Source: Lunularia cruciata (lineage: Eukaryota; Streptophyta; Marchantiopsida; Lunulariales; Lunulariaceae). Taken from it: a DNA stretch of 64,000 bases. Position numbers and translations under genes: made by a program. Shown here one piece after another: positions 49,739-60,780 of this stretch (positions are counted from its first letter, which is position 1; every line of letters starts with the position of its first letter). The notes under the pieces were generated by a model. It did no database searches and was not told the DNA's origin. It worked only from the letters and a program-made list of their open reading frames with translations. The stretch lies in NCBI GenBank assembly GCA_948567375.1, contig OX419761.1:23562501-23626500 (forward strand), given 5' to 3'.

Positions 49739-50641
49739 TTCAGCCGGCCTATCTCTCACTCAAGATGAATCTCTGACAGCTATTAAAGTAGCATACCATT
49801 GACTAAGAAGGCAAAAAACCAAACTCCATCACACTCTTCCAAAGCTAAAACTCCAAGACTTTGCTCTCACTCAAGATGAATCTCTAACAGATGTTAAAGT
49901 AGCATACCATTGACTAAGAAGGCAAAAAACCAAACTCCATCACACTCTTCTTAATCTAAAACTCCAAGACTTCTCTAAGAAGCAAGCCATTACTCACTAG
50001 AGAACTCAATGAGAGAAATATAGGTTCAAATAAAAAGATGATGAATCCACATTCTCTCATCCTCAATTTATCCCTAAATGATGAATACTTAATCCTTATC
50101 CCTAATTTATCTTTAATCATTTCTATCTAATCCTTAGTCTCTAATCCCTAATCCTTGATTTCTTATTTAAATACTTGTGATATAGTAATCCACAAAAGTT
50201 ACTTATTACTAGAGTAACTCAAGTTACTGAGCAGAAGTCATCTAAAGTCTAAAGTATAAAGGAATATCCAAAATCATGGGAATAGTTACTTCAGTATGTG
50301 TTCTTGTCTTGATCTAACAACTAAGTTATGGATTCCTTCACATGGGTTATCCTTGGACTATATTAAAATTCAAACCAAAAAGGCTTGTGAACCCAAGAGT
50401 TCTTAACACTTGTTTAAAATCCAAACATCTAGGAACAATACACAATTACACTAAAAAAATAGAGGTGCTTATTTTTCAACTCCTCTAAACTAGAGTTACC
50501 TCTATCTTGGCTATTACTAACTCTAGCTAATCATGATTCATATAGAAGCTTAGTTAAACTCCATACAAAACATATCTTCAACTACTTGCAATACATAACA
50601 AAACACCCCAGTAGAGCATACATGCACCAATGTGTTTTATA
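49739..50641 (-). repeat. Family-A LTR with internal tandem duplication
   Basis: Longer than its relatives (about 900 against 690-710 bp). Part of the excess is a roughly 111-bp tandem duplication: CTCTCACTCAAGATGAATC recurs at 49753 and 49864. The rest includes a CTAATCC-rich low-complexity patch near 50080-50165. Confidence 0.7.
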
Positions 50642-50679
50642 GACCATTGTTGCCAAAGGATGCAAGAATCTAGTGATAT

Positions 50680-51560
50680 TCTTAGTTTAGATATAGCTAA
50701 GATGAGAGGTAGGTTATAACACTCAATTAGCTAGTTCTACATGAAGAGTCTTTGCAATTGGGATTCTTTGGTTTGGTAGAACTTAGCCAAAGATAGTTAG
50801 TGATTAGTTGTAGACTAAGATGTTAAGGATTGTAAGAATTTTTAATTGTAGTAGATGCAAATGTCAACAAAGATATACAATTAAAGAGTAGGGGTTAATT
50901 CCAAAGTGAAGTTGACTAGAAAATGTTAATTTGTAATGTTAATGTTTATTGTAAATCAAGCATTAGGAGAGTTCAATATTTTTCTTAGCTTTTTTTTACT
51001 CTTGAGTATCACTAGCTGATCAATTTAAATATTTGAAGTGCTTTATCATTAAGTAGGAGTGTAAGGTGAATAAAGCACAAGAGCAAGAGCTCTTTGTTAA
51101 TTTTCTTAATTCTTGTGAGCAATGCTAGTTTCTTTACTTTTCATATATGGAGGAATCTTGGTAGTGATTTATGGTGAATGTCATATTTTTTTGATTATTG
51201 GTGCAATCCTCATGAAGCAATGCATTGCAAAGACTTAAGTGACCTATAATATTGACAATACTTAATAAAAGTAAAGATGAAGAACAATCATTGTGGCAAA
51301 CTTTTTGTGAAGGAGTACATATTTTTGGAGGCGAGAATAACATGATTCTTTGGGCAAAAATATTCTTTGTATAGAAAAATCACCTTTATTTTATGTGGAA
51401 TCATCATTCTTAGAATTTAGTTGGAATTTATCCTTTATGATTGTTATTTTCTTTTTATCTTTCGATAATGCATCTTCTTGGTATCTAGAGGTTAAACAAG
51501 GAATAATAAAGAACTAAATTTGTGTTGATATATTGCAATTTGGTTTTTATTGAGTTCTTT
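50680..51560 (+). repeat. Family-B LTR, plus orientation, second copy
   Basis: Shares with 12425-13325 the blocks TTAGCCAAAGATAG, GTGTAAGGTGAATAAAG, TTTTCTTAATTCTTGTGAG, GTTGGAATTTATCC and GAGGTTAAACAAGGAATAA, ending near ATATTGCA (about 51538). The start is approximate. Confidence 0.6.
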
Positions 51561-52829
51561 CAACTAAACCACTATGTAAAGTTTAGTTGGCTTAAGGTTT
51601 ATAGCTAGACAGATTTGATGTATCAAACTTCAATAAAATTATGATCATAAGCTTTGATGGAGTGTTTTGTCTCCAACTATAATTGATTGCAAATTTTTCC
51701 TATTGGAGTTCATGGTTGAAAGAGTAATAGCTTGCAAGAATGTTCTTTATATTTACTTGAACCTTGAGCAAAAATTCTAGCAAGAATTTTGCATGAACTA
51801 AGAGTGGCATATGGAGGCATAGTTTGTGGAAATATCCTCAACTACCTCAAATAAGTGCTTGAGGTAGGATAAGAATGCATCTCAAAGTTGTTCTCTTGAC
51901 CATTTTAATCTTGAGTCTTAATTAGGTATTGGGTTTTGACATGAAAGATCTACATCTTGTTGTAGCAAACATCTTCCTTCCAACAAACAACCCTTGGACT
52001 TAGTTCAGATTTTATGTAGTTATTACTAGCATTGGCTCTAGACCTATGCCAAGACATGTTTTCTTGAGCAAGAAAGCTCTCAAGAGATTTATTACCAATA
52101 GAGAGATATTTGGATTAAGCATTCTTGTGCTCAAAAAGTTCTAGATAGGCTTTGAGAGTGTCTTAAGACCAATCCACTTACAACACAAGACTTTGAACAC
52201 ACACTCTCCCAAACAAGGTCAATTTAAGGGCCTATAAGTGTTGGGTTTAATAGCAATCCAAATCCATCACAAGTGTCACCATGTCTTTATCCAAACTCCC
52301 ATTTTAAAATTATACTATAATAAAAATACAACAAAATATAAGATTACATGACACAACATACGATTACACAACACAATGCCATGTTACACAACACAACATA
52401 GGTTATTGTATGAATATCTTTAATTTGAAGCTTGTGGCCCATGCTCACCATGGATTTAATGGTTTGGTCCTCCTCATCAAGTTATTTTTGTCCTTATGAA
52501 GGTGGAGAAATCCTATGATTGCCTAGAGCCACAAGCTAGCTGTCAATGACCATAAAAATGAGTTCTTCTTGTCCTCCACCTGCTTGGCTGATTGAAAACT
52601 AGTTTTACCTCCTTAAATGTAATCATAAGATTTTTCAAACCTCTATTACTCTTGCAAATTCACTCTCAATCTCTACTAACAAGCCTAAATAATCTATCAA
52701 ACGTTGGTAGAAAAATTCCCACCATCTTTGAAGGCTCAAAGATCTCTCATACAATTCTACTTGTAGTATGTATCAAGTCCTACATCTCATGCATCATCCC
52801 ATCCACACCTTAGGCACATTGTTGTACTT
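51561..52829. other. Repeat-derived non-coding DNA
   Basis: No supported gene. It follows the family-B LTR, so it may be the leader of that element. A short internal repeat of TACACAACACAA-type words occurs near 52345-52400. Confidence 0.35.
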
Positions 52830-54897
52830 TGCTTTTCTCTCTTTGGGAACATACCCGGTGCCTAGTTTGGGAGCTTATATATAGGAGGTTGTGTGTAGAC
52901 CTATCACTAATAGTTTAAGCCCACTTCTTTGCCTAACCACCAGAACCTTCTACCCTTTCTCTAGTGTTCTTTTTTCCAGGTAAAGGAATAAATGACAACT
53001 GAACCTATCATCCCAACATGCACTCTTGGTTTATTGGTCATCACTTCAAGCATTACCTAGGAGAAATATACATCACGTCTAGAAGGAAAAACCTAAGCAC
53101 AATGTATGCATACCAATCCAAGCCAATTAGGTGTACAATCAAGCATGCAAGCATGCAGAGGATTCAATTGTAAGAAAATTAGCAAACCTCTCCATTCATT
53201 TGGTATAAATGTGCTTTAAAGCCTCCTTGCTCTATCCCATAGTTACTCTCAATCTACTCCAAGTACTTAAAAGTAGAGAAATTCTACACTTTTCAATGGG
53301 GAAATTCTATGAGCCTCACATAAAGATAACTCTTTCTCTATAGTTCTAACTTAGATGTTCTAGCTTGTGAGATAAGTTTTCCAATTATCTTAAGCAAGTA
53401 TCAATATGATTATTATAGCTCTATTGACAAGGTCTCAAAATTGGCTAGATTTTTGTAGTTCCAACCCTAATTTTCAAACCCTAATTGAGGCTCAAGTCTT
53501 GATTCTTGAACAATTTTGGCCAAAATTTTGGCCTAGGGATTCATGTAGAACAATAGGGAACACTTAAGAAAGCTGCAATCCTTTCACTCTTGACTTCAAA
53601 TTAGATATTTGACATTCAATTGTAACTGGACATAGAATTGCTCCACTCAACTCATGCCAATATTGCCAATAGAGTTTGACGTACAAGTTCTCATTATCTA
53701 TAAACCCTAAGCCAACCAAATTTACATAGTAGTTTTTTGTGCTCATATCTAATCCCCTATAAAATTTTATTGCTTATTTCAAGTCCAGTCCTTGGATATG
53801 AGTCAATTTCCATGTTGGGCTGACTTTTAAGCTCTATGGACCTAAGTATCCTTGATTCAAGACCCTAAATTCTCTATTTTAAAACCTCATATGAAACCTT
53901 TGCACAAAGGTACAAGACCTAATCACCAACAATATTGAAATTTTTTATAATTTAATTCAACAACAACACCTTGATTTCTAGTACTCCAACTTCAGTTTAT
54001 CATATCAGGTTTTAGGTTTACTCAAACAAAAAAATTTGTATTCTTCAACAAGATCAAAGTTTTTTCTACTTTCCAACCTCATTAAAAAATCATGAAATTT
54101 TAATTTGACCTCCTTGCTTCAATTGATCATATACCACATATAAATTGCTCAAATCCTTCAATTTCTATTTGTAAACCATAGCCTATATGCTCTTTTCTCC
54201 AACCATGGTCTTCTTTCCACAAATACCCTTCCATAACTCCCTCAAATTTTGAAAACTCCATACTTCACATGTTGAGACCCAATTTTTGTACTTGTCTCAC
54301 TTAGTCATTTTCCTTGTAACACATGGAAACTCCACCTTGAAGCCCTTGAAGCCCTTGAATGAAATTAAGTCCCTTTTGTTTTACAGTAGCACATAAATTG
54401 TCAAGTCCTAGACCCATCCATAAGTAAGCACAAGAAGGATAATTGGACCTAAGGTTTGTATCATTGATACCATAAAAATAGGTACAAAATGTGCTATCAT
54501 CCAAGCTCAAAATTAATCACAATGCAAAATCTAAAGCTTGATGAGAAAGGATTTTGAAGTGGCAAATCAGGAGCATGAAACATCTCTGGTTCAAATTCTT
54601 CTTTTGACACTCTAGCTCCCACACTCTATTACAACTCTCACTTTGCAACCTTTTCCTTCTACTTGAGACTCCTAAGACTAAACACCCTTTTTTTTCTATC
54701 AAGTCTCCACCAACTATATACATCAAAGCCCTTGAGAATTGTAATTCACATGGCTAATAACTTAAATGTACATAGATTTCTCACATGACAATAGCTCAAC
54801 AGTGGGATCTATCATAAAATCCACTCCAAAAATATGGAGATAAACAACACTTAGCTAGTTTCTCATTGGCTATGCAAACCACAACATGAAAACATCA
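52830..54897 (-). repeat. 2-kb LTR-like repeat (R1), copy 2, uninterrupted
   Basis: Matches copy 1 (26223-34778) end to end without its two insertions. The minus-strand start is TGATGTTTTCATG at 54897. A TATATATAAG on the minus strand at about 52875-52884 is a candidate promoter element absent from copy 1. The chromovirus target site is preserved as ATCATTGATACCATAAA near 54465-54483. About 53020-53190 is similar to 63076-63300 in the same orientation. Confidence 0.55.
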
Positions 54898-55384
54898 TTT
54901 GAAGATCCTAAATCATAATGTGGACTAAAATTTCCTCTTATATCTCTTACTCTCTTGTTCTCAGAACTACAATTATTTGGTTTGCTTTTAGATCAATGTG
55001 TCTTGGAACCCAAAGCACACCTCCAATGCCATGGACTACTACTGTCTCCTTGAATTGAGTCCAAACCCTAAGTGTGGGAGCAATTGGGACCTTGTTCTTT
55101 GACTATTCCACTCTCTCTCTCCCCTACCATTTGACACAAGTAGACAATTTGGAGTCACTCTTAATAAGCTCCTCACCTTGACTCTCTTTTCAAATGAGCC
55201 TTCATGCAAATCCATCCTTTAACCAAACCTTGGTCAAAGATAACATAATATCCAACTTAGGTGGTAGACATTGATCACATAGCACAAGATAACATAAAAA
55301 AAAAAATTGAACCAAAAGCCACCGTGATTTATTGACTAAAGAGGAAGGATCCAAATTTTCAACTTCAAATACAAGATGACTCAC
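54898..55384. other. Gap between R1 and the PHD-family element
   Basis: About 0.5 kb with no supported feature; the short minus frame at 55202-55384 has no recognisable motif. Confidence 0.4.
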
Positions 55385-56135
55385 TGTAATAATCCAAAAA
55401 TAGGAGACCTAAAGTGAAACACATCATGAGAAACACACAATTTCACACTCAAACCTCCGATGCCCCAAAGGAGCATTGTCGTGCGTATATACATTGCTAC
55501 ACAACATACATCACTATTAAAATCACACACTATAGAAGCACAACTAAAACATAAGTCATCCATAGGCTCTAAAGTGCCACACTAATCAAATTGTTTACCA
55601 CTCTCAACTCAACTCAACTCAGATCAGTACTTGATCTGTCACTCTATAAATTGCCAACAAATGGGCACTGATTACAGTCAAGCCACATCCACTCTAGCTA
55701 AGAGAATCCAGGTGATGCTTGCCGACCTTTATCCACCATAGCCAAGAACTCGAAGGCTCAACATCAGAGAAGTGAGCTCTCTGGAGCTGCACTTTGAAAG
55801 TATACCCCCTAGACTTGAGCTAGCTCTGAACCCTAATGGCCCCATTGATGGCACACTTGACATTGCAAATGGTGCAAAGTGACGGTGGGCCCCACCGTGA
55901 AGTCAGTACCCCAAACACAAAATCTGACTATCAAAAAGTAGTCTTTGAGAAACTGCTAAAATAACTCTAACTACTATCACTACAACTCCAATGTCCAAGC
56001 AATCTAGATGTGACACTACAAATGGCATGACAGTTGTCGTGCGTATATCGCTACACAACATACATTGCTGTCAACATCATACACTATAGAAGCACAACTC
56101 ACACATAAGTCATATATAGGCTCTAAAGTGCCACA
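55385..56135 (-). repeat. 3' LTR of the PHD-family element
   Basis: The minus-strand start TGTGGCACTTTAGAGCC at 56135 follows a polypurine tract. The end is taken as ATTACA at 55385, so about 751 bp; this end is less sure. A segment of about 97 bp at the LTR start (56040-56135) recurs inside the LTR at 55485-55581, and the sister copy near 8700-8815 carries the inner repeat in the same context. Confidence 0.6.
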
Positions 56136-56148
56136 ATTGCCCCCTAGC
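56136..56148 (-). promoter_or_regulatory. Polypurine tract of the PHD-family element
   Basis: On the minus strand GCTAGGGGGCAAT directly precedes TGTGGCAC, the expected primer site for plus-strand synthesis. Confidence 0.6.
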
Positions 56149-56303
56149 TGGCGGTTAGGTCCCTCTAACTCTAGATAACCATCTACTCCAAGTATATGGT
56201 ATATCCTATGATGGGCAAAGATCAAGAGGCCGGGTGCTATGGAGCCCCATCGTTAGTCACCTGTCTGCAATCTATACCATATAAAGAATGAACTAGCTAT
56301 AGG

Positions 56304-56790
56304 TCAAATACATCTAGGACATAACCATTGTCCCTGAGGAACCACCATGAGAGGAGGAGTCATACATGCCATATGCCATCCTCTCAAACAACTATCACAC
56401 ACTAACATAGTAGCAGCTCCACCAAAAGAGCCACATAACATACACCTCAAGCCTGCACGTACAAGTGCCAAGATTGGGTCCATAGTACCATCAATGTTTA
56501 GGAGGTGGCATGGCGCACAATTGCGCACATGATGTTTCCAAACAACACCATCACATCCTTCTAACACAAGGATTCTAGATGGCAAAACCTCATGCACTCT
56601 CAAGATAGTGTGGCGTGTCAAAACATCAAGTGTTGTCAGTGATGTCTGCTATAGATATACATAGTCGCCTGGATGAAATTGACGGATTGAGGGTCTATAA
56701 CTTCCTCCTCAAATGGTAGCAAAGCATAAAGTATCTCTATGCTGAGCAATTACCAAGTTCTCAAAGGCCATCGGCATCACTCTCCAAAAG
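56304..56790 (-). pseudogene. Integrase C-terminal domain fused to PHD finger (pol C-terminus)
   Basis: From about 56790 the minus strand reads IAQHRDTL, RPSIRQFHPGDYVYL and then the open frame 56621-56304 (RILVLEGCDGVVWKHHVRNC), an integrase C-terminal barrel. It runs without break into a canonical C4HC3 PHD finger at 56444-56310, with spacing C-x2-C-x11-C-x2-C-x4-H-x2-C-x14-C-x2-C, all eight ligands present, and the words MLVCDSC, GWHMAC, TPPL and GQWLCPRC. One residue later is the stop, so PHD is the extreme C-terminus of pol. PHD fingers bind histone H3 tails; the TPPL...P-x-G-x-W subtype often reads unmodified or arginine-2-contacting H3 (family knowledge). I infer a tethering role like the chromodomain's. 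Upstream stops make the polyprotein broken, but this last frame is open. Confidence 0.85.
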
Positions 56791-56861
56791 ATCTCTGCCC
56801 GCTGAGAACACGTGCTCATCCATACATCTGGGTCATGCAAGTCCAAAACTACAGTAACATC

Positions 56862-57557
56862 TCAAGGAATGGCTGCAAGTAAATCTGGATCTTGTCCATA
56901 GAGTAAAAAGTACAAAGTGAAGGATGCTAAGGAGGCTTGCCAGGTGAACCGATAGCCCATGGCCAACCAAGGTAACTGGAGATCCCAATCTCCCAAGTGG
57001 CCTCTCTGCAAACTATACTTTCCCAATCCTCTCTTCACCATCTGAACCACTCTCTCTGCTAAGCCATCTGCCTCAGGGTGATCTTGGGAAGTAGTACAAT
57101 GATCAATCAAAGCCTTGTCACACATGACCTGAAACTCCCCCAAGAAATCTATACCCTAATCAGTCAAAACCTCAGTTGGTGCACCAAAATGACTAAGAAC
57201 TCGATCCAAGAATGAGTAAGTTGTCCCTTCACTAGACTTGTCAGGAAGTGCCACCAACTCAATCCACTTGGAGAAGTGCTCCACCATCACCAAAACATAC
57301 CGATGATGTCTCACATTCAACGGTAAAGGTCTAGCAAAGTCCAAACTCCAACGGTAACCCAATCCCATGATAGGTCATGGGTGTAATTGTGGCGTAGGAG
57401 CATTGAATGATGCTCTAACTTGGTCACAAACCACACATCTGGCAACAAACTGCTGTACCTCGATGTGCATACCGTGCCACCAGTAATGACTTTGGAGTAA
57501 GCTATATGTATACTTTACTCCAAAATGTCCTAGCTCCTCATGAGCATGACGGACCAA
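56862..57557 (-). pseudogene. Integrase zinc domain and catalytic core of the PHD-family element
   Basis: 57557-57375 has the HHCC module: HAHEELGHFGVKYTY with H-x5-H-type spacing and later RCVVCDQV. 57368-57156 opens the core with WSLDFARPLP and KWIELVALPDKSS and ends EVLTD; 57143-56862 continues EFQVMCDKALIDHCTTSQDH, ADGLAERVVQMVKRGL. D in SLDF, D in VLTD and E in LAERV are the catalytic triad, all kept. Two stops separate the three frames. Integrates the cDNA into host chromatin. Confidence 0.85.
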
Positions 57558-57559
57558 CT

Positions 57560-59308
57560 ATGGTCTCTAAGATAGAAGTGGTACTACTCGCACTCTACAT
57601 ACAAAAGGTGTTTGCCCTCCAATTTGAATTGTCAAGCTTGCTAAAGAACATGGTCTCTCTCCTTGGCCCCAACTGTGCCACCCACAACACCAATGCAAAG
57701 ATAGTCTATCACTAAGACATCATCATGAATGTCTCGCTGAACTGTACCAATATCTTCACTCTCTGGATCTATGACCTCAATAACTCCTCCTATATGCACT
57801 AAGAGAGATACCACCAAAGCCTCTAAAAATATACACAAAAGGCAAATGCATGCCAACTTGGCACCATCTCCTCATCTGTCTCACCATGCCAACGTGCTCT
57901 GGTCTGATCCTGCTGGTTGGGACATGGGTTTCTACTCAACCCATCTGCATCACGGTTCACCACTCCAAGTTTATGAAAAACCGTGAAATCATACTCCTAT
58001 AAAATCAAAGCCCATTGTGCAAGCTTCCTTGAAAGCTTGTTTGACTCCATCAACCACTTCAATGGCTGATGATCAATAATGAGAGTGAAGGTACCAAATA
58101 GGTAACCCCTTCACATCGGACCAAATAGGTACCAAATAAGTAACCCCTTCATATAGGTAACCCCTTCACATCGGAAATGTGCTACTGCCCAAACTACTAC
58201 CAAGCACTCTCCCTCATATGAAATATACTTTGCCTCCACTGAATTGTTGAAGAAACTAGCATAGGCCACCACAAACTCCTTCCTCTCATCATCATGCTAC
58301 GTGAGCACCAAGCCCCAACATACTCCAATCAGTATGAACCTGAAATGGTCATCTTCTAATCGGTGTCCTCAAAATAGGAGCAGATGTCAACCTCTCCTTG
58401 AACTCTATAAAAGCTCTCTCTTGCTCATCTCCCCAACACCACTCATGTGTAAGCTTGGTCAGCTTCGTCAAGGCCTTGGCAATGGCACTAAATCCTCTAA
58501 CATAGCGGCAATAGAATTTTGCCAACCCAAGGAATGCTTGCACTCTACTCACATCCGTAGGCTGAGGAATATGTGCAATAGCCTCCACCTTGGTATGCTG
58601 AACACCAAGTCCTTTGGTGTAGATAGTGTGACCCAAATAATCAACCTTCTCGTAGAAGAACCTACACTTCCCAAGATGTAATTTGAGTCCATGAGATCTC
58701 AACCTCTCAAACACCTCCAACAACTATCTCTCATGCTCCTCCACAATAGTGCTATAGACCAAAATATCATCAGTATAACACCAAGAAAAATCCCATCCAG
58801 CTAGGATCCTATCCATGACCCTCTAGAACTCAGCAAGAGCGTTCTTTAACCCAAATGGTAAGAACCTCCACTGATATAATACATTCTTGCCGTGAAGATC
58901 AATATCCCAGAATGCTATCTTGGACTTATCCTCCTCCTTGATCTGCAGCTGATGATATCTTGCTCAAAGATCCAAAGTACTGAAGACCTTTGCATGCCCA
59001 ATCGCATCAAAAATCTCCTCCGGTGTAGGCATGGCATACCAATCAATCCTGGTCTGTCGGTTGATAGGACGGTAATCTCCACACATCCACCTATTTGTGT
59101 AGTTGACATGCATATCCTTCTTGGCTGGCATCACTGTCGTTGATGCATACTCTCCATGTGAAATCTCCACCAAACCAGCTTCAAAAAGGTCACTACTTTG
59201 GCTCTGAATCAATGTCCTCTCCATCTCACTATATCGATAAGGACGTCGGAAAACTAGTGTATTGCTAGTCAGCTCAATCTGTATACCAAGTCCCTTCAGA
59301 GCACCCAA
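57560..59308 (-). pseudogene. Reverse transcriptase and RNase H of the PHD-family element
   Basis: 59308-58964 covers RT fingers and palm (FRRPYRYSEMERTLIQSQ, GLVEISHGEYASTTVMPAKK, WMCGDYRPINRQTRIDWYAM, FSTLDL). The catalytic box near 58765 reads YTDDILVYS, both Asp present. 58723-58349 gives the connection (KLHLGKCRFFYEKVDYLGHT, FLGLAKFYCRYVRGFSAIAK, WCWGDEQERAF). RNase H follows to about 57930, ending in a DADGLSRNP word that carries the last catalytic Asp. At 58090-58172 a short segment containing AAATAGGTAACCCCTTCACA is expanded relative to the sister copy near 9765. Several stops. Confidence 0.82.
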
Positions 59309-60423
59309 AATCCTTCATATTGAAGGCAAAACAACTCGTGTGGCTCCTCAAGAACCTCTAAACCCTCCATCTTTCCTCTCCAATAAGCTTGGATCCAAGA
59401 TTTGGCTCCCAAATATCCTTTGTAATTGTAGTAGGAGTGGAAGACGCACTAACTGGCTGCTACACTGGGCCCTTGGGAGCAATAGTGTCATGCCTCCCAA
59501 CCACTAGGAGTCCCAACCTTTGTGTGAAAAATTCCTTCCACTACAAGCTCCACACATCCTCTAGTTGCATCCCAAGTGGACCAAGGGTGTAATCCAAGTA
59601 GCCCACGCTCACCTGGATGGACTCCAAGTAGACCACTCTCCCTAGTAGCTATTGGTTGTGTCCCAAGAATACCATGTCCACTTGGTCCATTGCCCCCCGC
59701 ATGTGTTTGAATTGTCTCGATAGGCACAGGGCTCATAAGTGTCCAAGTAGTGATGCCAATCAAGTGCATCCTACGCTGCTTTGCCAAGCCAAGGCTCACA
59801 ATCCAAGTCAAACAGTTCAATTCCATAACCTAACCTAACACTTGATGCTTGGATGCCTTTGACACTGATGGAACAACAGTAATACCGGTGCAAAAACCTA
59901 TCGCCCGCTCTCTCTCATCGGCATTGGGCTCCACTAACTGTTGTAATTGTGAGTCCCAAACAAGTCCAGGTCCTCCCTCCTGAAAAGCATGAGAGCCTGG
60001 GAAACTCATGAGTGTGGGAAATGCAGCTCTAGGTTGTCCCACTAGGTTCACCACTGCCATAGATGACCTATCAGCCACTACCATTGTTTGAGATTGACGC
60101 CCAACATCCAAGATGTCATCAACAAGGATGTGGTCAAGTTGCTAAATCCCATCATAAGCATGATGTAGAACCTCTCTAGGTAAGAGGTTCATCCACCAAA
60201 GACAAAGACAATGAGCCCGTGATCCCACTCTAGCTGCATCTAATAATACAACATGTCCCATCCAAGAATGGACTTGATGTGTACTTGCCACCACCTTGGT
60301 GTGAGAATCACCCATCAAAGGCATGTTCTCCAAAAGGTAAGTTGGAGAAATTGATGTAGCCATGGTCCCGGACTGTAGTGAGCCAAGACTGCCACTACTA
60401 AAGCATACTGGTAGGCGACATAC
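59309..60423 (-). pseudogene. Protease-to-RT linker region of the PHD-family element
   Basis: Minus-strand frames 60363-60142, 60111-59830 and 59826-59488 have coding-like composition (for example SWMGHVVLLDAARV and LGVHPGERGLLGLHPW) and lie between protease and RT. No domain recognised. It may encode the pre-RT extension. Confidence 0.45.
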
Positions 60424-60780
60424 TCATCTCTCACCAGACTGCCAACCTGGTCTATAGGAGGATGTCTCCTCCCAATAGTCAATGTTGAAACCCATGGGGT
60501 ATAACACTACTCCCCCAACTAGCACATCATATGACTCAGCTATTGTCGCAATAGCCTGAACTCTCACCACCGAGCTATTAGTTGGATGACCAGGCTGAAC
60601 CTGGACAACAAGCTTCCCATGTGTGATGTACTCTATCAAACCACCACCTAGAGATGTTTGGATCTGAAATGGACACCTCTCCACATTGGTCTTTTGTAAC
60701 TCCAGACTGACAATTGCAGCCTTCCCCAACATAAGGGGCAGCACACCAGAGTCTAACAAGACTCTCTATGGTGTACAGAC
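60424..60780 (-). pseudogene. Retropepsin-like protease of the PHD-family element
   Basis: The minus strand reads LLDSGVLPLMLGKAA (D-S-G active site) near 60770-60720, then GRVQ-type strand words and YDVLVGGVVLYPMGFNIDYW near 60540-60480, the flap-to-C-terminal pattern of gypsy proteases. A stop at about 60764 separates it from the upstream frame. It would cut the gag-pol polyprotein. Confidence 0.75.

Larger units (their letters stand above)
47782..50641 (-). mobile_element. Older family-A element, 5' part only
   Basis: A 5' LTR (50641-49739), leader and gag relic match the first 2.9 kb of the element at 39372-47781. It is cut at 47781 where the younger element's 5' LTR starts. The pol relic at 36660-39130, on the far side of the younger element and in the same orientation, could be its continuation, making this a nested insertion. 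Confidence 0.6.

Noticed and set aside
58081-58172. Short direct repeats considered as a CRISPR-like array
   Set aside because: Only three imperfect units inside an RNase H frame of a plant retrotransposon; no regular unique spacers.
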